A stretch of DNA of 64,000 bases, taken from Clostridium vitabionis (GTDB lineage Bacteria; Bacillota; Clostridia; Lachnospirales; Lachnospiraceae). Where the stretch lies: NCBI RefSeq assembly GCF_015351765.1, contig NZ_JADKQA010000001.1, positions 124,001 to 188,000 on the forward strand. The letters are read 5' to 3'. This document shows, one piece after another, positions 17,838 to 26,206 of this stretch (the first letter of the stretch is position 1; each line of letters opens with the position of its first letter). The notes beneath the pieces were generated by a model. It was not told where the DNA came from, searched no databases, and saw only the letters and a program-made list of their open reading frames with translations. Both the position numbers and the translations under genes were made by a program.

Positions 17838-18659
17838 CTATTTCTGCTCCTCAAACTGGATGGGAACCTGCAGCCGCAGGAACATATTCCGCCTGTTCTC
17901 GTCAAAAACATTAAATTCGGACAAAACTTCGCAGATATAATCTCCGGAAAACCGGTAATGATGTTCTCTGCAGTACGCAAAAAGTCTGTTGGCATAGGAG
18001 ACTTCCTCATCATAATTGTCGGCGTAGATGCAGGCGTACATCCCGGCATCCACGATCCTCAGATCGTTCCTGGTTTTATAGAGCGTATAATCGCCCAGGA
18101 TGAAAACCTGGTCTACGGCAAAGCGGCGCTCCTCAAAATCCTTCCGGAGAATCGAAGTTCCGATACTGTAGGTGTGGATTTTCGGGATGTGATTCTGGAT
18201 AAGGGCATTCCGCAGTTCGGTAAGACAGTCCTCGAAATCTGCCAGGTCCCCGTCATAGAAATTTTTTGTGCATGGCATGGCCCAGATATAACGGCGCTCA
18301 TTGAACTCGAGGGATATGGTCCCCCTGACCGGCGATTTGCGGTACCTCTCCAGTGCGTGGATGGCTCGCTCGACAGCATTCTGCTGCGTCTTCAGATCTC
18401 GGATTTCCGCATAGATCTGTTCATTTCTCTCCGCCAGGATGCTCTCGATCCGCGCCAGATCTCCGCTCTTAAGCACCGACCGGATCTCGCCGAGGCTCAT
18501 GCCCAGCTCTTTCATGTACTGGATCATATCGAGGCGCGCGTTTTTCTGGATGTCATAGTAGCGGTATCCGGTCGCCGGGTCCGTGTAGGTCGGCGTGAGG
18601 AGACCTTCCTTATCGTAAAGGCGGAGCGTCGCGACGGTTGTGTGGTTGAGCTCGGCCAT
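17838..18659 (-). CDS. MerR family regulator, start codon severed by an IS30-type insertion
   Basis: 273 residues from the first remaining ATG. It has a MerR winged helix (TTVATLRLYDKEGLLTPTY...GYRYYDI), a coiled coil (~70-105) and a GyrI-like effector-binding domain, as in BmrR/Mta. The true protein began ten residues earlier: removing the IS and one 13-bp target copy restores ATG AAA AAA AAT CTT CTC AGT ATT GGA AAA in frame, with ATG at 19895-19897. Here those codons survive at 18660-18688 but follow CTG. Translation from CTG or the internal ATG would be weak, and the helix-turn-helix would lose its first strand. Probably non-functional or poorly expressed. Confidence 0.85.
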   Translation of the reverse strand: MAELNHTTVATLRLYDKEGLLTPTYTDPATGYRYYDIQKNARLDMIQYMKELGMSLGEIRSVLKSGDLARIESILAERNEQIYAEIRDLKTQQNAVERAIHALERYRKSPVRGTISLEFNERRYIWAMPCTKNFYDGDLADFEDCLTELRNALIQNHIPKIHTYSIGTSILRKDFEERRFAVDQVFILGDYTLYKTRNDLRIVDAGMYACIYADNYDEEVSYANRLFAYCREHHYRFSGDYICEVLSEFNVFDENRRNMFLRLQVPIQFEEQK

Positions 18660-18675
18660 TTTTCCAATACTGAGA

Positions 18676-18688
18676 AGATTTTTTTTCA
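18676..18688. repeat. 13-bp target-site duplication, left copy
   Basis: AGATTTTTTTTCA, identical to 19884-19896, directly abuts the left end of the IS30-like element. Confidence 0.85.
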
Positions 18689-19883
18689 GGTAAATTGCAA
18701 TAACAAGTTGGACACCCTCCGCTAGGCAGTAGCCTGGTAGATTCGGTCGATTTCCTCCTCGAAGATTTCATCCGGGGTTCTGTAACCCAGGATCTTCCGT
18801 GGGAGGCAGTTACACCAGGTCTCCACATCGGAGATCTGCTGACCGGTAAAGTCATCAATCCGCTTACCCTTTGGTATGAACCTTCTGATCAGGCCGTTAT
18901 GCCGCTCTACGGTTCCCTTATCGCAGGATGTGTAGGGATGGGCATAGTAGACAAGCGTATCAGCCATCTTCTCAAGTTCTGAAAGGTCGGCGAATTCCGA
19001 ACCGTTATCGGTCGTAATCGTTTTGAACACTTCACCGAAGTGTTCGCTGTAAGTCTCCTGAAGCTGTTTAATTGCCTTCATGACACACGCTGATGTCTTG
19101 TTTGCAATAGGAAGCATCAGGAACTCACGGCTTTTGCGTTCAGCAAGAGTGAGCAGGACCTGATCATCCCGGGTTTTGGCACCCAATACGAGGTCACATT
19201 CCCAGTGCCCGAATTCCTCACGGGACTCGATCTCTCTGGGACGTTCCTCAATGCTGCGACCCAGCTTTTTCTTGTTGATCCGAACTCTATGTTTCTTGGA
19301 CTTACGCTTCAGCTTTTCAGGAAGGTTATGGTTCCTGATGCCAAAGAGGCCAAGATCAACATAGCGGTAAAGCGTTTTTGTGCAGACGATCTGCTCTCTG
19401 GTAAATTCACCATCGAGAACAGCGCGTCCAGTGCAGGCGTCCAATGACCAGCCATCTTCTGTAAAGTGTTTCAGCACATACTCCAGAAACGCTGATCTGC
19501 TCAGGAAGTCATAATGCCGGCAACTGTGCTTTCGGTTGTCCTCATAGGCTTTCTGACCGGCAGACGCCTTATAACGGGTCACATGGCCGTTATACAAGGC
19601 AACGGAGCCACGTGCTATTTCGTTCGAGACAGTGTTCGGTGAGCAGCCGATCTCACGGGCAATTGCCCGGATGGAGTAGTGGTCTTTAAGACGAATCTGA
19701 ATAAGAACCCGTTCCTCATACGAAAGATGTTTGCCTTTTATATGGGAAGATATGGTAGAATGAGAGTAGTCCATGGTGGCGATTCTCCTGTAGAAAGTTT
19801 GTTGTGGTGACTTACATTCTACCAAAGATCCTGCCATGGATCTTTATTTTATTCAGATGTCCAACTTCATTTTACAATCGGCG
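18689..19883 (-). mobile_element. IS30-family insertion sequence (~1,195 bp)
   Basis: Bounded by imperfect 26-bp terminal inverted repeats: left 18689-18714 ending AAGTTGGACA, right 19858-19883 beginning TGTCCAACTT. The inner 10 bases are identical and about 17 of 26 match overall. One transposase gene fills it. Base composition is more AT-rich than the flanks. It is flanked by 13-bp direct repeats. Most IS30 members duplicate 2-3 bp, but some (IS1630-like) make long, variable duplications. Confidence 0.9.
18722..19774 (-). CDS. IS30 family transposase
   Basis: A 350-residue DDE transposase from the ATG at 19774, which has AGGAG 9-10 bases upstream; the frame stays open to 19837. An N-terminal helix-turn-helix (LSYEERVLIQIRLKDHYSIRAIAREIGCSPNTVSNEI) binds the ends. 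The catalytic triad is visible: D194 (GHWECDLVLG), D256 (TTDNGSEF) and E290 (DKGTVERHNG), with the D-x33-E spacing of IS30. The gene is intact, so the element may be active. Confidence 0.96.
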   Translation of the reverse strand: MDYSHSTISSHIKGKHLSYEERVLIQIRLKDHYSIRAIAREIGCSPNTVSNEIARGSVALYNGHVTRYKASAGQKAYEDNRKHSCRHYDFLSRSAFLEYVLKHFTEDGWSLDACTGRAVLDGEFTREQIVCTKTLYRYVDLGLFGIRNHNLPEKLKRKSKKHRVRINKKKLGRSIEERPREIESREEFGHWECDLVLGAKTRDDQVLLTLAERKSREFLMLPIANKTSACVMKAIKQLQETYSEHFGEVFKTITTDNGSEFADLSELEKMADTLVYYAHPYTSCDKGTVERHNGLIRRFIPKGKRIDDFTGQQISDVETWCNCLPRKILGYRTPDEIFEEEIDRIYQATA

Positions 19884-19896
19884 AGATTTTTTTTCA
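19884..19896. repeat. 13-bp target-site duplication, right copy
   Basis: AGATTTTTTTTCA; with the next base it contains the original merR start codon (CAT on plus at 19895-19897). Bases 19898-20011 hold the pre-insertion leader of merR with GGGAG upstream of that ATG and no gene. Confidence 0.85.
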
Positions 19897-20011
19897 TAAG
19901 GTATTTCTCCCTATCCGGCGGCTGCCGGAAATCCTTTTCTGCTGGTAGAGACAGTGCCGCCCGCCGAAGCCGCCTGACTGCCGGAGGGAAGCGTGTTCCC
20001 CGGCGGGAATT

Positions 20012-20773
20012 TCAGAATTTGGCCAGGAGGTAGGGGTAGAGACTGTCCGGATCCGCGGCCCGGATGAGGTGCAGGTGCAGCCCCCGCTCCAGCAGGTCCG
20101 GCTGCCGCACCAGGTCGTCAGGGCTTCCGTCGGCGAGCACGGCGCCGTCCCTGAGGAGACAGATCCGGTCGCTGATGGCAAAGCTCTGGGGGAGATCGTG
20201 GGACGCCAGGAGAACGGTGTGCCCCAGGTCCCGGAGCGAGCGGAGAATCTCCCCGAGCTCGAGCTGATGATGGACGTCCAGACCGGCGCCCGGCTCATCC
20301 AGCAGGATGTAGTGGGCGTTCTGGGCGATCACCATGGAGAGCCATGCCCGTTTCCGCTCGCCTCCGGAGAGAGTTGGGAGACGCCGGCCGGCAAGATTTT
20401 CCATGCCCGTCAAGCGGAGCGCCCGATCGACAGAAGCCTCGTCCTCGGCGGTCATTTTTCCGGAAAAGGAGAGCCTGGAGAAGCAGCCGTGGGAGGCCAG
20501 CGTGCGGACAGTCATCTCCGGGGCCGGCGTGTCCTGGGGGAGGTAGGCCAGGAGCTTTGCCCTGGCCCGGGACCGCATGGCGGATGGGTTCTGCCCGTCC
20601 ACGAGGAGAGAGCCGGTATGAGGGATCATCCCGAGAATGGCCTTCAGCAGGGTGGATTTGCCACTGCCGTTTTCGCCGGTCAGGGTGATGATCCCGGAGG
20701 AGAGGTCCAGCCCCGGTATGGAGAGCACAGGCTTTCCCGGGTAGCCGGCGGTCATTTGCCGAAGTGAGATCAC
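20012..20773 (-). CDS. FecE-type ABC transporter ATP-binding protein
   Basis: A 253-residue ATPase. Walker A is GENGSGKST (33-41), the signature LSGGERKRAW (~133) and Walker B YILLDEPGAGLD (~153), with switch His in LLASHDL. It powers import of an iron-siderophore, heme or corrinoid-type ligand by the upstream permease and lipoprotein. It overlaps the permease gene by four bases. It lacks the C-terminal extension of some FecE proteins. Confidence 0.93.
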   Translation of the reverse strand: MISLRQMTAGYPGKPVLSIPGLDLSSGIITLTGENGSGKSTLLKAILGMIPHTGSLLVDGQNPSAMRSRARAKLLAYLPQDTPAPEMTVRTLASHGCFSRLSFSGKMTAEDEASVDRALRLTGMENLAGRRLPTLSGGERKRAWLSMVIAQNAHYILLDEPGAGLDVHHQLELGEILRSLRDLGHTVLLASHDLPQSFAISDRICLLRDGAVLADGSPDDLVRQPDLLERGLHLHLIRAADPDSLYPYLLAKF

Positions 20774-21765
20774 AGCTTTATCCTCCTTTTCCGCCGGACG
20801 AGTACCACGAGGAAGAAAGGGCAGCCGAGGAAGGAGAGCAGCAGTCCCACGGGAAGCTCATAGGGATAGAACAGGCTTCTTGCCGCCGTATCACAGAGAA
20901 TGAGAAAGCTTGCGCCGTAGAGCGCACAGAATAAAATCTGGGGGAAAATGCCATCGGTCCGGCGGCGGATGATGTTGGGAATGATGAGTCCAACAAAGCT
21001 GATGAGGCCGGAGAGCGTGACGGCTGCGGAGGCGAGCAGGGTGGCTAGAAGGATGGCGGCTGCGCGCAGGACCCGAGGATTCAGCCCGACACCGTAGGCG
21101 GCCTCGTCCCCGAGGCGCAGGAGATCGATCCGCGGGGCCAGCAGCAGGGCGGCCAGGATTCCGATGAGGATCGGGGGAAAGGCGTAGGTGAGCTGAAGAG
21201 TGGAAATATTCTGGAGCCCCCCGATGGTGAAGGCGGCCTTGTCCGGTGCGGTTTCAGGGAAAAAGCTGGTGATGGTGTTGATGCCTGCGGTGAACAGGGA
21301 GGAGACGGCCACACCGGTCAACAGGATGGTGAAGCGGGCACTGCCGGCGAGATGGGAGATGCCGAGAACCAGAGCCGCCGCCAGACCGGCGCCCAGAAAG
21401 GCAGCCGCAACGCGGAGACCGGAACTGCCCGGCACAGCCAGAATCGCGAGAAGAGTAAAGAACCCGGCGCCGGCATTGATGCCGATGATCCCCGGGGAGG
21501 CCAGGTCGTTGGACAGGGCCTCCTGCAAGAGGAGGCCGGAAGCGGAGAGCGCCGCGCCGGAGAGCAGTCCGGCGAGGGCTCTGGGAAGCCGGGCGTAGCG
21601 GAGGACCAGCATACTGGAGCCCGCGTCCTGCGGATTCCGGAGTGCCCCCAGGAGATCGGCGAGGGAGAGAGATCCCGCGCCTCCAAATAGGGACAGGAGA
21701 AGGGAGAACAACAGCAGCGGGATGCCGCCCAGGAGAAGCAGACGCTTACGATTTACGGATGTCAT
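20770..21765 (-). CDS. FecCD/BtuC-type ABC transporter permease
   Basis: A 331-residue, roughly ten-helix permease. Family blocks include LRYARLPRALAGLLSGAALSASGLLLQ (52-78), SNDLASPGIIGINAGAGF and the C-terminal SGLISFVGLIIPNIIRR coupling region. The start at 21765 (MTSVNRKRLL) overlaps the receptor gene's end by 20 bases; the frame upstream of it is only the receptor gene in another frame. It forms the homodimeric channel of the importer. Confidence 0.92.
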   Translation of the reverse strand: MTSVNRKRLLLLGGIPLLLFSLLLSLFGGAGSLSLADLLGALRNPQDAGSSMLVLRYARLPRALAGLLSGAALSASGLLLQEALSNDLASPGIIGINAGAGFFTLLAILAVPGSSGLRVAAAFLGAGLAAALVLGISHLAGSARFTILLTGVAVSSLFTAGINTITSFFPETAPDKAAFTIGGLQNISTLQLTYAFPPILIGILAALLLAPRIDLLRLGDEAAYGVGLNPRVLRAAAILLATLLASAAVTLSGLISFVGLIIPNIIRRRTDGIFPQILFCALYGASFLILCDTAARSLFYPYELPVGLLLSFLGCPFFLVVLVRRKRRIKL

Positions 21766-22717
21766 AGATATATTCATAGGCCTCGTCCCATCGGGCATTC
21801 GGTTTGTACTGGAAGAGATCCTTGGGCAGGTGGAAGACATGGTTATTCTTCACAGCGGTGAGATTCTGCCACAGGGGATTGGACGCGAAGAGCGTGTTGT
21901 AGATGGATTCTGACTCCGTCTCGTCCCCCGAGTAGACGACAAAGAGATAATCCGGATTCAGATTGGCGATTCCTTCCACGCTCAGTTCATTCAGCGCCGA
22001 CGTGTCCGATGCCAGGTTGTTCATCCGAAGATCATCAAGAACTCCCGTGACGAAGGAGTCATTTTTCAGCGCCTTGGACTTGGTGGCGGAAATCCGGAGC
22101 GCGAGATAGGATGCCTCGGGAAGGTCGGCAGCTTCCGCCTTGATCTGGTCGATCCGGTCCGCCACGTCGGTGACATTCGTCTTGTAGAGATCTTCCCGGC
22201 CGGTCATGCCGGTCAGGTCCTTCATCACGTCCTCGTAATCACTAAAAGAATTGATATCCACCGGATATACCGTGATGCCGGCATCGGCCAGAGGCTGCTC
22301 GATTTCCTTCTGCGAGGGGATATCCTCGCTCAGCATGACCATGTCCGGGGAGAGGGAGAGGATAGTTTCCAGGTTTGGTTTGGAGATTGTGCCGATGGAG
22401 ACCGTGTCCTCCCCGATTCCCGGAAGAGACAGGCCATCGCTGGTAATTCCGGCGAGCTGGCCGCCGGAGAGGAGCCAGAGCTCACCGATGGACTTGGACA
22501 CGGCAGCGACGGATTCCGGCATCTGCGCGGCTGTATCCGGCGGGACCGTAGTTTCCGGCTCTGTGGTATCCTCCGGCTGCTGTGCGGTTTCCTCTGTCTG
22601 GGAAACGGCAGAACCAGTCTGTTCTTTCGTCTGTCCTGAAGATCCAGCGGCGCTGCCTCCACAGGAGGCGAGCAGGAGCGCGGTGACGGTCAAAATGGCG
22701 GGAAATGTTATTTTCAT
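21746..22717 (-). CDS. FecB/BtuF-like substrate-binding lipoprotein
   Basis: A 323-residue receptor. The signal peptide ends in a lipobox LLASC with Cys19, followed by a ~45-residue Ser/Thr/Glu-rich tether. The helical-backbone binding protein follows: GELWLLSGGQLAGITSDG, SKPNLETILSLSPDMVMLS and ANLNPDYLFVVYSGDE. It captures the ligand outside the membrane for the FecCD-like permease. The family covers siderophores, heme and cobalamin and the sequence alone does not separate them. Confidence 0.9.
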   Translation of the reverse strand: MKITFPAILTVTALLLASCGGSAAGSSGQTKEQTGSAVSQTEETAQQPEDTTEPETTVPPDTAAQMPESVAAVSKSIGELWLLSGGQLAGITSDGLSLPGIGEDTVSIGTISKPNLETILSLSPDMVMLSEDIPSQKEIEQPLADAGITVYPVDINSFSDYEDVMKDLTGMTGREDLYKTNVTDVADRIDQIKAEAADLPEASYLALRISATKSKALKNDSFVTGVLDDLRMNNLASDTSALNELSVEGIANLNPDYLFVVYSGDETESESIYNTLFASNPLWQNLTAVKNNHVFHLPKDLFQYKPNARWDEAYEYIYDIRKS

Positions 22718-22723
22718 AAGTAG

Positions 22724-22787
22724 AATTCCTTTCGGCTTGGCAGTTTTTACTACATTAATTATAGCCGCTAACTTGGCGAAAGGAATT
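22724..22787 (-). promoter_or_regulatory. Importer promoter bracketed by an 11-bp inverted repeat
   Basis: TATAAT on the minus strand (22758-22763) has no good -35. AATTCCTTTCG (22724-22734) and CGAAAGGAATT (22777-22787) are exact complements 42 bases apart on either side of it, about five helical turns centre to centre. This suits a looped or paired operator, possibly for the adjacent Rrf2 protein. Confidence 0.5.
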
Positions 22788-22806
22788 GCTTTTGCAACAA
22801 ATCGTG

Positions 22807-23259
22807 TTATTCTGCGATGGCTTCCACGGTATGCATGCCGTTTATCCGCTCCCGATAGCGGTTGACGATGTCCCGGAGCGTGATGGAGTCCATCTCCCTT
22901 GCGGCAGCGCGGTTAACCTGGGAGAGGGATTCGCTGAGAACATCTTCGAGATCCTGGCCGATGTCCGGGCGGGTGCCGGCATGCCGGTCGAGACGGATGA
23001 GCGGTTTTCCAGCCTCCACCGTCCGGTAAATGTCATAGAGGGTGATCTGGTCGTCCGGCCGCGCCAGCATCGGCGTGGACTGAATCCGGGCACTCACAAT
23101 CAGCTTTGCGGTTTTCATCTTGGCCATCAGCTGCCGCACGTTCGCGGGGCTTAAGTTCATCATTTCCGCGATATCCTCGCTGGTGAATTCCGGATTGCTG
23201 TTCATCCGGATACAGACCAGGATGCGGACGGCATCGAGCAGTTTGGATGAGTATTTCAT
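22807..23259 (-). CDS. Rrf2 family transcriptional regulator
   Basis: A 150-residue Rrf2 winged-helix protein: KYSSKLLDAVRILVCI, the recognition region FTSEDIAEMMNLSPANVRQLMAKMKTAKLI, and the wing with DDQITLYDIYRTVE. The three-cysteine cluster seen in IscR/NsrR is absent, as in CymR-type members, so it is not an obvious Fe-S sensor. The start at 23259 has GGAGG 8 bases upstream. It is the first gene of the minus-strand importer unit and probably controls it. Confidence 0.85.
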   Translation of the reverse strand: MKYSSKLLDAVRILVCIRMNSNPEFTSEDIAEMMNLSPANVRQLMAKMKTAKLIVSARIQSTPMLARPDDQITLYDIYRTVEAGKPLIRLDRHAGTRPDIGQDLEDVLSESLSQVNRAAAREMDSITLRDIVNRYRERINGMHTVEAIAE

Positions 23260-23331
23260 AGCAATTGCCTCCAGAATTTGAATAAATTCAGATCCTGTGT
23301 GCAATCAAAGACAGCGTGTACCCTGCAGCGT

Positions 23332-23386
23332 GGACAAGCGGGTTTGCCGCTTTGTCCCCACTTGGGAACGCGAAGTGTTCCAAGTG
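23332..23386. other. Two adjacent stem-loops in the 570-base gap before glmS
   Basis: Arms GGACAAGCGG/CCGC-TTGTCC (23332-23357) and CACTTGG-AAC/GTTCCAAGTG (23359-23386) are one base apart. Neither has a T-tract. On the minus strand they would lie in the leader of the Rrf2 gene. The rest of 23260-23717 shows no gene; it is AT-rich towards glmS and has a TCACGCTT/AAGCGTGA repeat near 23577-23613. Confidence 0.45.
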
Positions 23387-23717
23387 GAGGTGCAGAACAG
23401 ATACAGACGGGCAGCACATGAAGCTGTGCACGCAGGCAAAATTATCTGACCGGTGGATTTATACACAGAAAAATAAAGAATGCAGGGTGAAAAATTCAGC
23501 ATTATACCAGTAAAAACCGGTATTGCGGCTGTGCTTTTGTCCACACGGAAAGATGGAAAAATCACTTCCGTATATTATCACGCTTTACAAAAAATGAAAA
23601 GATGAAGCGTGAAATAATCCGGCAGCAGAAGAAAATGGTGCGGAAAAAGGGATAATATAAGAAAAAATGGAAAAATTTCCGGGGAAAACCTTAAGGGTTT
23701 TCTAAGATGCTTCCGCA

Positions 23718-23746
23718 TTGTTATTAAGACGGCCTTCTGCTATAAT
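23718..23746 (+). promoter_or_regulatory. glmS promoter
   Basis: TTGTTA (23718-23723) and TATAAT (23741-23746), spacing 17. The expected start near 23753 gives a leader of about 77 bases. Confidence 0.75.
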
Positions 23747-23771
23747 GGGGAAAATTGTGGTAACGATTAAG

Positions 23772-23812
23772 CGCCCACAACCGGGAACGCTCTGCGTTCC
23801 CGGTTGCGGGCG
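23772..23812 (+). promoter_or_regulatory. Long hairpin in the glmS leader
   Basis: CAACCGGGAACGC (23778-23790) pairs perfectly with 23794-23806 over a 3-base loop; five more pairs extend it after one mismatch. It ends 3 bases before AGGAGG (23816-23821). It is too short to be the glmS ribozyme but could stabilise the mRNA or gate the ribosome site. Confidence 0.55.
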
Positions 23813-23829
23813 GGCAGGAGGTTGAGAAT

Positions 23830-25668
23830 ATGTGTGGTATTGTCGGTTACAGCGGCCATGTTCAGGCGGCACCGATACTGCTGGAAGGTCTCTCGAGACT
23901 GGAATATCGCGGCTATGATTCGGCGGGCCTCGCCGTGGTCGGAGATTCCGGCGACATTGATATTGTGAAGGCCAGCGGGAGATTGAAGGCACTCTATGAG
24001 AAGACGGATGACGGCGCTTCCATGCATGGCGTCTGCGGGATCGGCCATACCCGCTGGGCCACCCACGGCGAGCCGACGGAGACCAACGCGCACCCGCACT
24101 GCAGTGATGACCGGGCTGTGGTGGCCGTCCACAACGGCATCATCGAGAATTATCAGGAACTTCGGGACAAGCTGACCAGGAGCGGATATTCGTTCTACTC
24201 TGACACGGATACCGAGGTGGCGGTAAAGCTGATCGATTACTACTATAAAAAATACCAGATGGGGCCGGTGGACGCCATGAGCCGGTTTATGCTCCGGGTC
24301 CGCGGGTCCTATGCGCTGGCTGTCCTGTTCCACGACTATCCCGGCGAAATCTATGTGGCCCGGAAGGACAATCCGCTGGTGATCGCGGTCCGCGAAGGGG
24401 AGAGCTTTATTTCCTCCGACGTTGCCCCGCTGCTCAAGTACAGCCGGGAGATTTATTTCCTGAACAGCGGCGAGCTGGGCAGGCTGACCGCCGGCACGGC
24501 CACATTTTACAATGTGGATCAGCAGGAGATCGAGAAAAAGCCGGTGCATATCGACTGGGACGCCGACGCGGCGGAAAAGAATGGCTATGAGCACTTTATG
24601 ATCAAAGAGATCTACGAGCAGCCGCGGGCTGTCCGGGACACCATCAACACTGTGCTGAAGGACGGAGACATCAACTTCGGCGAGATCGGCCTCACCGATG
24701 AGGATATTGCGAAATTCCGCCACATCTATATTGTGGGCTGCGGGTCCGCCTACCACGTGGGTGTTGCCCTGCAGTATGTCTTTGAGGACATTGCGGAGGT
24801 GCCGGTCCGCGTGGAGATGGCGAGCGAGTTCCGTTACCGCCATCTGCTGCTGGATCCGGACGGGCTTGTGATTGTCATCAGCCAGTCCGGGGAGACGGCG
24901 GACACTCTGGCGGCTCTCCGCGAGGCGAAGTCTCTCGGCCTCAAGACCCTGGGCATCGTCAACGTGGTCGGCTCCACCATCGCCCGCGAGGTGGACAGCG
25001 TGTTCTACACGATGGCCGGCCCGGAGATCGCTGTGGCGACGACCAAGGCGTACAGCGCCCAGCTGGCGGCAGGTTACCTGCTCGCTGTCAAGTTCGCGAA
25101 GGTGAGAGGCGTCATCGACGACGAGAAATTTGACTATTATGTCAGGGAGATCGACGCCCTGCCGGACAAGATCGCAAAGGCTCTGGAGGACAAGGAGCGG
25201 CTCCAGTGGTTTGCCTCCAAGTACGCCAACGCTTCGGACATGTTCTTCATTGGACGGGGCATCGACTATGCCATCAGCATGGAAGGCAGCCTCAAGATGA
25301 AGGAGATCAGCTATATCCACTCCGAGGCCTATGCCGCGGGAGAGCTGAAACATGGGACCATTTCCCTGATCGAGAAGGGCACGCTGGTGGTGGGCATCCT
25401 GACCCAGCCGGAGCTCTTCGAGAAGACAGGCAGCAATATGGTCGAGGTGAAGGCGCGGGGTGCCTACCTCATGGGCGTGACCACCTACGGCAATTACAAT
25501 ATTGAGGATACGGCGAATTTCACCGTCTATATCCCGAAGGCGGACGAGCACTTTACGACGAGTATCGCCATTGTTCCACTGCAGCTTTTTGCCTACTATG
25601 TCAGCGTCACCAGGGGCCTGGATGTGGATAAGCCGAGAAATCTGGCCAAGTCGGTGACGGTGGAATAA
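23830..25668 (+). CDS. glmS: Glutamine-fructose-6-phosphate aminotransferase (isomerizing)
   Basis: A 612-residue full-length GlmS making glucosamine 6-phosphate from fructose 6-phosphate and glutamine, the first step to UDP-GlcNAc and peptidoglycan. Cys2 (MCGIVGYSG) is the glutaminase nucleophile, with LEYRGYDSAGLAV and GIGHTRWATHG downstream. Two SIS sugar isomerase domains occupy ~285-600 (SQSGETADTL; SEAYAAGELKHG) and the C-terminus PRNLAKSVTVE is typical. It has its own promoter and is followed by a terminator. Confidence 0.98.
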   Translation: MCGIVGYSGHVQAAPILLEGLSRLEYRGYDSAGLAVVGDSGDIDIVKASGRLKALYEKTDDGASMHGVCGIGHTRWATHGEPTETNAHPHCSDDRAVVAVHNGIIENYQELRDKLTRSGYSFYSDTDTEVAVKLIDYYYKKYQMGPVDAMSRFMLRVRGSYALAVLFHDYPGEIYVARKDNPLVIAVREGESFISSDVAPLLKYSREIYFLNSGELGRLTAGTATFYNVDQQEIEKKPVHIDWDADAAEKNGYEHFMIKEIYEQPRAVRDTINTVLKDGDINFGEIGLTDEDIAKFRHIYIVGCGSAYHVGVALQYVFEDIAEVPVRVEMASEFRYRHLLLDPDGLVIVISQSGETADTLAALREAKSLGLKTLGIVNVVGSTIAREVDSVFYTMAGPEIAVATTKAYSAQLAAGYLLAVKFAKVRGVIDDEKFDYYVREIDALPDKIAKALEDKERLQWFASKYANASDMFFIGRGIDYAISMEGSLKMKEISYIHSEAYAAGELKHGTISLIEKGTLVVGILTQPELFEKTGSNMVEVKARGAYLMGVTTYGNYNIEDTANFTVYIPKADEHFTTSIAIVPLQLFAYYVSVTRGLDVDKPRNLAKSVTVE

Positions 25669-25714
25669 ATTGCGTTCTGGCTGCCCGGGAAAATCCGCGG
25701 CAGGCGGATGCCGG

Positions 25715-25755
25715 ACTCTCCTTCCGGGGTGAACTGCCCCCGGGAGGAGAGTTTT
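25715..25755 (+). terminator. glmS terminator
   Basis: A 15-bp stem with one G-T pair (25715-25729 with 25738-25752) and an 8-base loop, then TTTT. Confidence 0.8.
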
Positions 25756-25774
25756 GGGCGTATAGGGGAGATTT

Positions 25775-26206
25775 ATGATCAACTTTTTGCTCGCGCAGAT
25801 GAAAAAGCACCGGGAGATTGTCAGTTACCTCGTCGTCGGCGGCCTGACCACCGTGGTCTCGCTGGCGGTCTATTACGGGAGCGTGCTGACCTTTCTCGAT
25901 CCGCACAATGCCATCCAGCTGCAGTGCGCCAATGTCCTTTCCTGGGTGTGCGCCGTCGCATTTGCCTATGTGACCAACCGCATATTTGTCTTCCGGAGCC
26001 ACAGCCGGGATGTCCTCCACGAGGCGTCCTCTTTCGTCCTCGCGAGGGTCGGGACGCTCCTCATGGATATGGCGATCATGTTCATCGGGGTGACTGTGCT
26101 TGGCGGGAGCGACAAGGTGATGAAGCTTTTCGACCAGGTGGTGGTCACGGTCGCCAACTATGTCTTCAGCAAAGTATTTGTTTTCAGAGAGGGGCAGAAG
26201 CCATGA
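25775..26206 (+). CDS. GtrA-like membrane protein
   Basis: A 143-residue protein with four membrane helices: YLVVGGLTTVVSLAVYYG (~18-35), a second near 50-70 with AYVTNRIFVF, and two in the C-terminal half. This matches GtrA/DPMS-type proteins that help move lipid-linked sugars across the membrane or anchor glycosyltransferases. It overlaps glf by four bases (ATGA), which supports a role in galactofuranose or other envelope glycan assembly. Confidence 0.88.
   Translation: MINFLLAQMKKHREIVSYLVVGGLTTVVSLAVYYGSVLTFLDPHNAIQLQCANVLSWVCAVAFAYVTNRIFVFRSHSRDVLHEASSFVLARVGTLLMDMAIMFIGVTVLGGSDKVMKLFDQVVVTVANYVFSKVFVFREGQKP

Noticed and set aside
23747-23829. glmS ribozyme
   Set aside because: AGCGCC occurs at 23770, but only ~55 bases remain before the start codon and the conserved core downstream of P1/P2 is missing; the sequence is explained by one hairpin.
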